This document shows, piece after piece, positions 7,556 to 15,229 of a stretch of 38,525 nucleotides of DNA; positions within the stretch are counted from its first letter, which is position 1, and each line of letters opens with the position of its first letter. Origin of the DNA: JBGTBQ01 sp041749275 (GTDB taxonomy: Bacteria; Acidobacteriota; Blastocatellia; Pyrinomonadales; Pyrinomonadaceae); the NCBI GenBank assembly GCA_041749275.1, contig JBGTBQ010000069.1:1-38525 (forward strand). The letters are read 5' to 3'. The translations under genes were made by a program, and so were the position numbers. The notes under the pieces are model-generated. The model saw nothing but the letters and a program-made list of their open reading frames with translations, had not been told where the DNA came from and did not search any database.

Positions 7556-10500
7556 CTAATCCTCATTCGGGTTGGATTTGTAGTTGCCGTTCTTCTCGGC
7601 CAGCGTGTCGAGGAAGTCACGCTGGGCGTTGTCGGGGTAAAGCACGTCGGAGAGGAAGTGATTGACGGGCGTCGCGCCGAGGCGGTCGCCGCGCATCTGC
7701 GAGATATGCTTGCTCACCTCGCCGTTGATGTTCGTCCAGACCGTCTCCGGCATATTGTCCTCGTCGTTGCGGGTCACATTGCCGAGGCAGGTGAAGACCG
7801 AGAGCACGGCATCCATCGGGCGGTGCAACTCCTCCGACTTCTCGAAGTCGGCCTCTCGCACCTCGTCCATGAAGCCGAACCTCTTCTTGAACACGTCGAA
7901 GCTCCAGCGGTCGCACCAGCGGATGGTGTCCGGGTTGAAGTCGTTGATTTTGAGTTCGCGGATCGTGACGCCCGCGAACGGCGTCGTGTTCTTGCGCCGG
8001 CTGCTCGCGTCAGGGTCGGCGTTCAGCGCGCCGACGGCCACGCTCGTCTTGGCCTTGCTCAGGTCTTGCTCGTTGAGCAACTCGATGTTGAAGATCTGAA
8101 GCGCGTCGAGACACTCCTTCTCCTCGCCATGGGCCGAGTCGGCCAACTGTCGCTTGAGGAGGTTGAGAATCTGTTCTGCCTCCTCCTTGAGAATCTCGGT
8201 CGAACGCGGGAACTCGGCGAAGAGCATCAGCCCCCAAGCGTTGCCGCCGAGGATCAGCTTGATGCCATTCGTGAGCCTGATCTTGTCCTCGACGACCGCC
8301 GCGCAGGCTTGCAGGAGCGCGTAGGCGAGGAGGTGGCGGAAGAACATTTTCGTGCGGTAGCGCTGGTACGAGGCTGTCCCCATCCCCTTCTTGATGATGC
8401 TCTCCTCGCGCCCGCGGAAAGTCTCGTCGCTGAGGTCGTTGATGGCGACCGAGTAGAACGTGCCAAGGTCGAGTTGGCGGTCGAGCGAGCTAATGTTCAA
8501 CTCCTGCTCTTTGCCCTGTAGGAGCCTGCCGAGGTGCTTCTTGAATTGCGAGGCGCCCGTCAGATTTTGCTTGAAGTTCCTTTCGGCGAAATGGAAGAAG
8601 GTCTTACCCGCGACTTCGAGGCTGTCGAGCACGAGGAAGTTGTTGTTGTGGCGGATGGCGATGTCCGCGGTGCCGCCGCCCACATCAACGAAAACCTCCA
8701 TCGTGGCGGGTGACGAGCCTTCGCGGACGGACTCAGCTATCGCCGTGCTCTCGTCTATGCTGGCGATGTACTCGAACTGGTCGGCCTGCGGGTCGGTGCC
8801 GTAGCAATGCTGTCGCACGCGCGCAATGGTCTCCCGCGCCTGCGCGTGATAGCGGTCGCGGAAAGTCTTCGAGAACGCGAGCGGGTAGGTGAAGATGTAG
8901 CTCGTGACCACCGACGCGCGGCTGTAGAACATCTCGGCGTGGGCGTAGAGCAGTGTCAACTCAAGGAAGAGCGCGCGCCACGGCGTCTGCGGGTCGGGGT
9001 CCCACTTGAGGTTCGGGTGGATGCGCCAGACCTGATTGAGGCGCCCCTCGTAAAGGCGGTTCTCAATTCCTTTGTGCAGACCGGGCACGTCAACCTTGAA
9101 GAGATGCTCGAGTTGGACCTCTTCGGGCGACATGTCGGGCAGGCGCTCGTCGAAGCGCCGCGACAGCAGGATAGTCGGGAAGAAACCCTTCGCGCCGCCC
9201 CACTGGATGGGGACGAAACCGGGGTTCTCAAGCTCGGAGCGCTTACCCCAGAGCATGACGGGGCTGAGGCGGAATTTAAGAATCTCGGACTGGCCCGTGT
9301 CGTAGGCAACGCAGGTGTTGCTCGTCCCAAAGTCGACCGAGAGGCTCGCCCGCCCCTCGGCGTCCACAGCCTGCTCCTCGAAGTCCGAGAGGAACAGGAC
9401 GCCCCGCTCCTTGTCGTGCGTGTCGGAGAAGGTCAGGGCGCGCGGGCGGTTGGGCGTGTTCCCGGCGCGCTGCAAGTAGCTGATGTACTCCTCCTCTTCG
9501 AGGTCAACGGTCGTGCCCCGCCTTCCGTTCTCGTCCACGAGGTGCCAGCGCCCGCTCGTCTCCTTGCTGCCCGTCCCGTAGCCGGCGTAGAGCTTCCATT
9601 TACGCGAGACTTTCGGGGGCCACATCTGCAAAGAGGTGTTCGGCATCTCGGTCGAACCGATGGGTTTCGTCACCCATCTCACCTCCTTGCCACGCACGGG
9701 AAACAGCCACTCGACTGTCCCGCCCTGTCCCGGCGTAACGAAGACGTTTCTCAGGTTGACGAACGTTTCTGGGAAGTGTTCAAGGAACTCGCGCTTGACC
9801 GGGGCGAGGCAGATGGCGACATCCTTCTGCGTCAGGATCGAGTCGCGCAACTCGACCTCGTGCAACGATTTAATGTGCGAGGCGTGCATATCGGAGGCGC
9901 GCGGCAGCTTGCACCAGAACGGGGCGTCCGCGAGGAAGAGGTCGCGGAGCAGGACGATCTCATCGTCGTCCTCCAGACCGCAGGAGGTGTCCGCCCCCGC
10001 GAACTTCACCGCGATCTCGCGCGCGCCCGCGCGGCGGTACTCCGCGGGCGAAGGCCAGCCCGAAGCTATTGCCGTCGTCATCCACGGCGCCGGGTGCGGC
10101 ATCCCGGAGACAAGGTAGTAGGTCTTCCCGCCCTTCGCGTTCGGGACCGCGAGCGGATACTTGTCGAGATACTCTTGCGGGATGCGTTGAGCGCTGCCGG
10201 GCGTCTCCCATTTCAAAGGGTTCGGGTCGAGCGTCCCGGAAGTGGCCGCCACGCGGCTGCCGAAAGTCTCCCGGCAGAAATTCCTGAGATGGTTCTTGAG
10301 GATTGTGGTCTGCACAACCCGGTCGGCAACCAGGCGCAGGTGCGTGTGGAAGTCTTCGCGGCTCCGCTCCTCGTCGAGGAGGTGGCGACTACACTGCGCC
10401 CACGAGAGCCGCGCACCGCGCAGGTACGGCTCAAGCCGCTGGCTCTCCCGCCAAGAGTCGCGCCCGCGGCTGGGGAAGAAGACCATGTCCGGGTAGTAGG

Positions 10501-10945
10501 CGCCGACCACGGCGTGGTCGGTCGTCTGAAGCAACAGGACGGCGGACAGTTCGTCTTCCCTCGCGCTCGGAAACGTCCCGTGCAGCGCCGTCCAGAGGTC
10601 CCGGTCGTACTCCCTTTCAAGGACGTGCTGGGGGTATGGGGCGAGGTGTGCGATGCCGAAGTAGTGGAGCAAAAAGAGGGACATCCATTCCTCGGTGGCG
10701 GGGCCGGGCGCGTACTCCGACCGGCGCGGCACCTCGCCCTCGCTGCGCGCCTCGTTTTCGAGCGACTTGCGGAAGGCGTAAGCGTTAGCCCATACGGTCG
10801 GGAAGGTCTCGAAGAATCGCGCGTTGTAGTCAGGACTGCCGATGTACTCGATGGAGATGGCGCGGAAACCGCGCTTCTGCGACACGCCCGCGCCACTGCC
10901 CAGGATGCCCGCGTTCAGGAAATCTTTGCGGTTACCGTTCGTCAT
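7556..10945 (-). CDS. Giant actin/Hsp70-superfamily ATPase-like protein with long N-terminal extension
   Basis: 1129 residues from the ATG at 10945. An upstream in-frame GTG at 11095 would overlap the preceding gene by 94 bp; I prefer 10945 because AGGAG sits seven bases ahead of it. The C-terminal half carries the actin-like ATPase motifs: phosphate-1 loop SVDFGTSNTCVAYD at about residue 538, phosphate-2 loop VFVDVGGGTADIAI at about 754, and the adenosine-binding LILGGNAWG at about 898. This order and spacing are those of the Hsp70/actin fold. The first about 530 residues match nothing I recognise. They contain a GSGAGVS stretch near residue 16 and many Trp, Phe and Arg. Unlike DnaK there is no obvious substrate-binding lid. 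It is embedded between the tubulin-like gene (56-bp gap) and the coiled-coil gene (3-bp gap). Distant relatedness to SrfB-like virulence proteins is possible but not shown. Confidence 0.85.
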   Translation of the reverse strand: MTNGNRKDFLNAGILGSGAGVSQKRGFRAISIEYIGSPDYNARFFETFPTVWANAYAFRKSLENEARSEGEVPRRSEYAPGPATEEWMSLFLLHYFGIAHLAPYPQHVLEREYDRDLWTALHGTFPSAREDELSAVLLLQTTDHAVVGAYYPDMVFFPSRGRDSWRESQRLEPYLRGARLSWAQCSRHLLDEERSREDFHTHLRLVADRVVQTTILKNHLRNFCRETFGSRVAATSGTLDPNPLKWETPGSAQRIPQEYLDKYPLAVPNAKGGKTYYLVSGMPHPAPWMTTAIASGWPSPAEYRRAGAREIAVKFAGADTSCGLEDDDEIVLLRDLFLADAPFWCKLPRASDMHASHIKSLHEVELRDSILTQKDVAICLAPVKREFLEHFPETFVNLRNVFVTPGQGGTVEWLFPVRGKEVRWVTKPIGSTEMPNTSLQMWPPKVSRKWKLYAGYGTGSKETSGRWHLVDENGRRGTTVDLEEEEYISYLQRAGNTPNRPRALTFSDTHDKERGVLFLSDFEEQAVDAEGRASLSVDFGTSNTCVAYDTGQSEILKFRLSPVMLWGKRSELENPGFVPIQWGGAKGFFPTILLSRRFDERLPDMSPEEVQLEHLFKVDVPGLHKGIENRLYEGRLNQVWRIHPNLKWDPDPQTPWRALFLELTLLYAHAEMFYSRASVVTSYIFTYPLAFSKTFRDRYHAQARETIARVRQHCYGTDPQADQFEYIASIDESTAIAESVREGSSPATMEVFVDVGGGTADIAIRHNNNFLVLDSLEVAGKTFFHFAERNFKQNLTGASQFKKHLGRLLQGKEQELNISSLDRQLDLGTFYSVAINDLSDETFRGREESIIKKGMGTASYQRYRTKMFFRHLLAYALLQACAAVVEDKIRLTNGIKLILGGNAWGLMLFAEFPRSTEILKEEAEQILNLLKRQLADSAHGEEKECLDALQIFNIELLNEQDLSKAKTSVAVGALNADPDASSRRKNTTPFAGVTIRELKINDFNPDTIRWCDRWSFDVFKKRFGFMDEVREADFEKSEELHRPMDAVLSVFTCLGNVTRNDEDNMPETVWTNINGEVSKHISQMRGDRLGATPVNHFLSDVLYPDNAQRDFLDTLAEKNGNYKSNPNED

Positions 10946-11001
10946 CTTCCAACTCCTGTCACCCATGAGGGGGGACTTTTTCGCGTGGCTGCCGCGAGCG
11001 G

Positions 11002-12693
11002 CTAGCCGGGGATGTCCTGCACGCGGCTGAAAAGCTGCGACCAGACGTGGCGCAGGTATTCGCCGCGCGTGAACTGATCGCCGGGCGGGCACCACTCGCC
11101 GAACTCGAAGGTCGAGACCTTGAGCGACGATGCGCCGAGCGCGTGCGTCCCCTTGGCCTCTTTACTCATTAGTTTCTTCGCCATCTTGTTGGCGATCTCT
11201 TTGACCTTGCGTGGCTCGACGGAGAGGTAGTCCCAGAGCTGCCGCACGTCCTCGCCGCTCCAACCGACGGTGCGATGCGGGTCAACGAGGCTTAACATCG
11301 AAACGGCGATGAGCCGCGCCGCCTCGATGTAGCTGGTGCGATCAGAGTCCTTCTTCCCCTCGTTGTTGACGTAGGCGGCGCGCAAGCCTTCAATGGCGTT
11401 CCATTCTTTGGCCCTGCGATCCCACGGAATCTGATGAAGAAGTATGTGATGCAGAATCGCAGTCGCCAGAAAGACCTTCTCCAGATCAATCTCGTCCCCG
11501 GTCTGTTCAAGCCGGTACTTGGGCAGTTGGTTGAGCGTTATCTTCTCGGAGTTGAGGCCGCTTGAGGACGCACCGATCATGTAAGAGTGTGGGCTGGCCG
11601 TGCCTACGCCGGCGAAGAAGTTGAGCGCGGCGAGCGCCGCCACGACCTCCGCGGAGTTAAGCGGGTTACTCTGGCTCTGTCCGCCGTTGCTCCAGATATG
11701 CAACTTGTCCGGCTCGGGCTTGCCGGCGAGGTACAGCTCGTCGAAGTAGTCGGCGCTGTGATCCTTATAGTAGGCTAGACCCTGCCGGGCGCGCGCTTCC
11801 ATGTCCTCCGGCTCGGCGTAGAATCCGAACAGGATTTGCTTGATCAACTCCCGCTTCTCTTCGAGCGAAAGGCTCGTGAACGCCGGCTCGTCCGAATACC
11901 TTTCGAGCAGCGAGTCCACCATACGGTCGTCGGGCGCCTCGCCCGCCGGGAGCGCCTTGAAGGGCGGCTGCGGCGGGACGCAGTAGGGCGCAAGCAGGCA
12001 GCCACCGATGCGCCAGCCCCAGTCCGGGTATCGCTTCTTCCGTTCGCCGAGATACTTGCCCATGACTGGAACGCCGCACGCGCCCGTCCCGCCGTGGAGG
12101 CTGCCACAGAGGAAGAAGTTCGCCTGATTGTTGTTAAAAGCCGTCAGGCTCGCTTCCTTTCCCGACGGTGTCGTCTCGTCCCCCAGCGACGCCGCGAAGA
12201 CGGCCATCACAGCCGCGCCGATGAACGGCTTCTGGTAAAAGCCACGGTCAATCTGCACTTCCAAATCTTTCTTCTCGTAGAAGGGATTGAGCAATGGCAT
12301 GGAGCTTTGCTTGCCGCCATACTGCGAGTCGAGCACCCCACGTAGCGTCTTAATTTCGTTGTCGGTCTCGGCGGCGCGCGGCAACTGGAGCGGGTCAAGA
12401 TGGCGAATGCGCGTGTCGACATCCATCGCCCATCGGCTGCTGGCCGCGCCCGGCGGCGTGCCGTCGTCGCCGAGGTGCTTCTGCAATTCGATATACTCTT
12501 TCAGGCATTGCTGCAAGGCGACTGCGGCGCCAGCGTTGCGGTCAGGGTCAACGCGCCAGATTTGCAGGCTGTCGCCCGCACTCGTGTAGATGCCGCCCTC
12601 CCTCCGCGTCGGGACACCGACGGCCAGCAGGCGCAAGAGCGCCTCGGCCACCTTCGCCCCGCTGCCGCCCACGGCGATAAAAACGTTCTTCAT
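11002..12693 (-). CDS. Divergent tubulin/FtsZ-superfamily protein (Tubulin_2-like)
   Basis: 563 residues. The N-terminus MKNVFIAVGGSGAKVAEALLRL has the beta-strand plus glycine loop plus helix of the tubulin/FtsZ GTP-binding fold. The signature T4 loop appears as LHGGTGACGVP at about residues 199-209, corresponding to GGGTGTG in FtsZ and GGGTGSG in tubulin. Long loops surround it, and the C-terminal about 200 residues are helical. It is longer than FtsZ (usually under 400 residues) and has no conserved C-terminal FtsA/ZipA-binding peptide, so it is not the division FtsZ. The strong AGGAGG ribosome-binding site upstream of ATG 12693 overlaps the stop of the preceding gene. From established work, divergent tubulin-superfamily proteins of this kind occur in operons with VWA proteins and have been proposed to remodel membranes. 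Here a VWA lipoprotein gene lies two genes upstream. Polymerisation and GTPase activity are inferred. Confidence 0.85.
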   Translation of the reverse strand: MKNVFIAVGGSGAKVAEALLRLLAVGVPTRREGGIYTSAGDSLQIWRVDPDRNAGAAVALQQCLKEYIELQKHLGDDGTPPGAASSRWAMDVDTRIRHLDPLQLPRAAETDNEIKTLRGVLDSQYGGKQSSMPLLNPFYEKKDLEVQIDRGFYQKPFIGAAVMAVFAASLGDETTPSGKEASLTAFNNNQANFFLCGSLHGGTGACGVPVMGKYLGERKKRYPDWGWRIGGCLLAPYCVPPQPPFKALPAGEAPDDRMVDSLLERYSDEPAFTSLSLEEKRELIKQILFGFYAEPEDMEARARQGLAYYKDHSADYFDELYLAGKPEPDKLHIWSNGGQSQSNPLNSAEVVAALAALNFFAGVGTASPHSYMIGASSSGLNSEKITLNQLPKYRLEQTGDEIDLEKVFLATAILHHILLHQIPWDRRAKEWNAIEGLRAAYVNNEGKKDSDRTSYIEAARLIAVSMLSLVDPHRTVGWSGEDVRQLWDYLSVEPRKVKEIANKMAKKLMSKEAKGTHALGASSLKVSTFEFGEWCPPGDQFTRGEYLRHVWSQLFSRVQDIPG

Positions 12694-12702
12694 CCCAACC
12701 TC

Positions 12703-13110
12703 CTAAATGATCTCGCGCCGCCACGGGCTGGCTAGATGGCCCACAATCATAATGAACAGGTAGAATAGCCACGAGAACGCAACGCCTTTGAGCAGCCCCG
12801 TCACGCCCACAATGTTGACGAAATCCCTTGTCGTGTACCAGATGATCCAGATGGCTAAGAGAACCGGCAGCAGGCCGACGAGCATGAACATGATCGTCTG
12901 CCCTCGGCTCCAGATCTTATCCTTGATGTTGGGGGCGAGGTACTTTCTCAGTGCCTTGTACGCGAACATCAGGCCCGCAATCAGCACCGATACGACCAGC
13001 GCCGCGATGAGCCAGCTCGCCGCTGTCTCCGACCAGTCCTCAAGATCGCGGTTCTCTGCGAACCATTTAAGAAAACCCGACTCGAACATCGTGGCTAACA
13101 CGATCTTCAT
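12703..13110 (-). CDS. Small three-helix membrane protein of the tubulin-like operon
   Basis: 135 residues with no recognised family. An amphipathic start (FESGFLKWFAENRDLEDW) is followed by three hydrophobic segments: WLIAALVVSVLIAGLMFAY, IMFMLVGLLPVLLAIWIIWY, and GLLKGVAFSWLFYLFIMIVG. The loop between helices 1 and 2 is strongly basic, which puts it inside by the positive-inside rule. The ATG at 13110 has GAGAGGAAAG upstream; a second in-frame Met is at codon 8. It ends 9 bp before the tubulin-like ATG and is 34 bp after the VWA gene, so cotranscription is very likely. It could be the membrane anchor for the cytoplasmic tubulin-like protein. Confidence 0.8.
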   Translation of the reverse strand: MKIVLATMFESGFLKWFAENRDLEDWSETAASWLIAALVVSVLIAGLMFAYKALRKYLAPNIKDKIWSRGQTIMFMLVGLLPVLLAIWIIWYTTRDFVNIVGVTGLLKGVAFSWLFYLFIMIVGHLASPWRREII

Positions 13111-13144
13111 AATCTTTCCTCTCCTCTCGCGCCCAGCCGAGTGT

Positions 13145-14650
13145 CTATTGCGGTCCGACGCGCAGGTAAACTTCGGCTATGACTTGGCTCCGCGTCGCGG
13201 AGTTGTTCCAAAGCCCGGCCAAGGCGATCTCCAGATTCAACGTTCTGTCCGCCACGTTCGCGGTTGTGTCCACGTCTGTTGACCATCGCTTGACCCAGGG
13301 CGGGGTTTGCTTTTCCAGGTCGAGCCGACCAACAAGACGGTAAGCCTTCCAGCCGGGAGCGCCCGTCCCCTGCGGCCAGTGCGCGGTCGCCCGCACGACG
13401 ACGCGCCCTTGTTCGTCAGGTTGGTGACTATTCAACTTTATTTCCGGATGGCGAGCACGCTCTGCCCCCTTCGGCGATTCGACTAGCACCTCCAATAACT
13501 CCCAGCGCAGCAGCCCCGCCAACTCCTGCAACGTTCCCGCATCCCTCGCGTGGCCCGACCAAGGAATGTTGACGGCAATGTCGAAGGGCTGCGGCCCCTT
13601 CTTCTCGGTGTCTACGTCGATCCTCAGGGTGAGGCGCGGGGGGTTTTCCTCCTTCGCCCTTGTCCTCTCAAGATAGTCCGCGGACTCTTTGGGAATGATG
13701 ATCTCGGCGCTCCCGGCGCCGTTGGAGTAATGCGACGTGAGCGCGTACTCGCGCAATGGGTCTTCCTGCTTCAGAAGTGTGCGGAGTCTAGCCTTCAGCG
13801 CTTCGACGAGCCTGTCGAGCGCCTCGCGGTCAGGCGAAAAGACGTAAAGGTAGAAAGGCCGAAAGGTTTTGGAGTCAGATTTCCTAGAAGCATACTGAAG
13901 CGCCTGCCCGCGGTTAATCTCTGAGAAGACTTTGCCGTGGAATTCGCTTCTGATACCGATGACGCTGCCGCCCCAACCCTTTTCCAACAGGCCGGAGATC
14001 GCCTTCTTCACACAGACGTAATCCGAGCCGGCAGTGCAGGAGCCATCCACGCGTTGCTGCTTCGTTGACTGTACGCCGTCCGTGACGAGAATGTGGAAGA
14101 GCGCGGGCGGTGGTTCCTCTTCGCCGTCAGACTGCCCGTCGTCTTTTGCGCTCGCCCCTCGCGGCTTGGCCTGAAGCGGCGCCGGGAAGAGGTTGATGGC
14201 CCCGGCAAGGTTCGTCTCGGCGCCCGTATAAACCGAACGGTTGATGGACGCCTGGCCAAGTTCCAAGTCGCTAAATAAAGGTGGCTCAACGTTCGACGCG
14301 ACTCGCCGAAAGACCACGTCAGCTGGCGGGTTGAGCGTCGTGACGACGTTACGCAACTCTTGCAGCACGTGACTGAAGACGGTCTGGCCGTCAGGCGCGA
14401 CTGCGAAATTGATCTGCCCGTCCGGCGACACGTACCCGGCCATGCTGCCGCTCGTGTCAAGATAAACGACCAAGTGATTGCTCGCGCGGATAGTCGAGGC
14501 CGTGTTCGGCGTGGGTGCCGGGATGATTTTCTCCCAGGAGATCGGATCAGCCCCCCCGTCGCAACCGTACAGGAAGGCGACGGCCAGGGAGAATGCAATT
14601 GCCCACATACGTCCTGAGGTTTGCGAGGAAAAGCCCCTAGGGTATCTCAT
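13145..14650 (-). CDS. VWA-domain lipoprotein with intact MIDAS, first gene of the tubulin/actin-like operon
   Basis: 501 residues. A signal sequence (hydrophobic core WAIAFSLAVAFLYG) ends at a Cys in LYGCDGG, a good lipobox, so it is probably anchored by lipid on the periplasmic side. The VWA fold begins HLVVYLDTSGSMAGYVS with the metal-ion-dependent adhesion site DTSGS at residues 65-69, a candidate MIDAS Thr in GAETNLAGAI (about 143) and an Asp in ILVTDGVQS (about 190). A C-terminal beta-rich region of about 200 residues follows. MIDAS-bearing VWA domains typically bind a partner through a coordinated divalent metal. It is the promoter-proximal gene of the block, and the region upstream (14651-15229) has no gene. 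AGGAG lies nine bases ahead of ATG 14650. Confidence 0.85.
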   Translation of the reverse strand: MRYPRGFSSQTSGRMWAIAFSLAVAFLYGCDGGADPISWEKIIPAPTPNTASTIRASNHLVVYLDTSGSMAGYVSPDGQINFAVAPDGQTVFSHVLQELRNVVTTLNPPADVVFRRVASNVEPPLFSDLELGQASINRSVYTGAETNLAGAINLFPAPLQAKPRGASAKDDGQSDGEEEPPPALFHILVTDGVQSTKQQRVDGSCTAGSDYVCVKKAISGLLEKGWGGSVIGIRSEFHGKVFSEINRGQALQYASRKSDSKTFRPFYLYVFSPDREALDRLVEALKARLRTLLKQEDPLREYALTSHYSNGAGSAEIIIPKESADYLERTRAKEENPPRLTLRIDVDTEKKGPQPFDIAVNIPWSGHARDAGTLQELAGLLRWELLEVLVESPKGAERARHPEIKLNSHQPDEQGRVVVRATAHWPQGTGAPGWKAYRLVGRLDLEKQTPPWVKRWSTDVDTTANVADRTLNLEIALAGLWNNSATRSQVIAEVYLRVGPQ

Positions 14651-15229
14651 CGGAGGGGACTCCTAAAATATGTTTAAGCGAGACTTCACGAAGCGCTGTC
14701 AGAAACAGGAATCGGCGCCAAGTGCCGAACACGCTCGAAAGGCCAGAGAGTAAAAGTCCCGCGCGGTGCGAGGTCGCAGCAGAGAATTTCTGGGTTCAGC
14801 TCGTGGAGTGCCGGGCGCGACTAGAGCGTGCGAGAGTACGCGCGGGTAATAGCGTCCGGAACCCTAGTGCTGATATGTCTTAAAGCGGTTTGCACTTCTA
14901 TTTGCACTAAAGTGAAATCGAAACCATGCAAATCATCAAGCAAGCTGCCTGTCTTACGCATGCGGATGCGACTTGGCAGTGCAGATGCAAGTGCAAACCG
15001 CTATAAAGCATTAATGCAACGGTTAATCTATGATTGATGGGATAGACCTTGATCGTTGAAGAACCAGGAGCCGTTGAGGAACCTGTTCGGCAGCTTTCCG
15101 GTAAACAGAGAGCTGTGAAACGAGACCGACGTGAAGCCCGGCATTATCAATACCCATGTGATAAGGCGTGGAGATTAAACCTTTAGTCCGAGAAATGTCA
15201 ACAACAACTTGTTAAAAAAGCAACCTCTA
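14651..15229. other. Non-coding interval upstream of the tubulin/actin-like operon
   Basis: This 579-bp interval must hold the promoter of the operon starting at 14650. I see no convincing -35/-10 pair; the AT-rich CATATTTT just before the start is the only candidate. Its middle holds the inverted-repeat element listed separately (14881-15005). The part at 15006-15229 is moderately AT-rich, contains no supported open frame, and shows no strong terminator for the gene ending at 15230. Confidence 0.5.
14881..15005. repeat. Inverted-repeat, MITE-like element
   Basis: A perfect 14-bp inverted repeat (AGCGGTTTGCACTT at 14884-14897 and its complement at 14989-15002) extends imperfectly to about 27 bp on each side. 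It encloses roughly 90 bp with no gene. I do not see a clean target-site duplication, so the exact ends are uncertain. Size and structure are those of a MITE remnant, but a dispersed repeat of another kind is possible. Confidence 0.55.

Noticed and set aside
7556..10945. DnaK chaperone
   Set aside because: ATPase motifs lie in the C-terminal half after about 530 unrelated residues and no DnaK substrate domain, grpE or dnaJ is seen.
6518..11005. Two long plus-strand open frames (up to about 730 codons) opposite the actin-like and coiled-coil genes
   Set aside because: They are antisense to genes with clear motifs, have no ribosome-binding site, and their compositions (long Arg, Val and Leu runs) are those of high-GC shadow frames.
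11002..12693. Cell-division FtsZ
   Set aside because: Too long, atypical T4 loop, no C-terminal partner peptide, and no division-gene neighbours.
14828..15037. Small plus-strand open frame (69 codons) across the inverted-repeat element
   Set aside because: It runs through both repeat arms, has no ribosome-binding site and no recognisable sequence.
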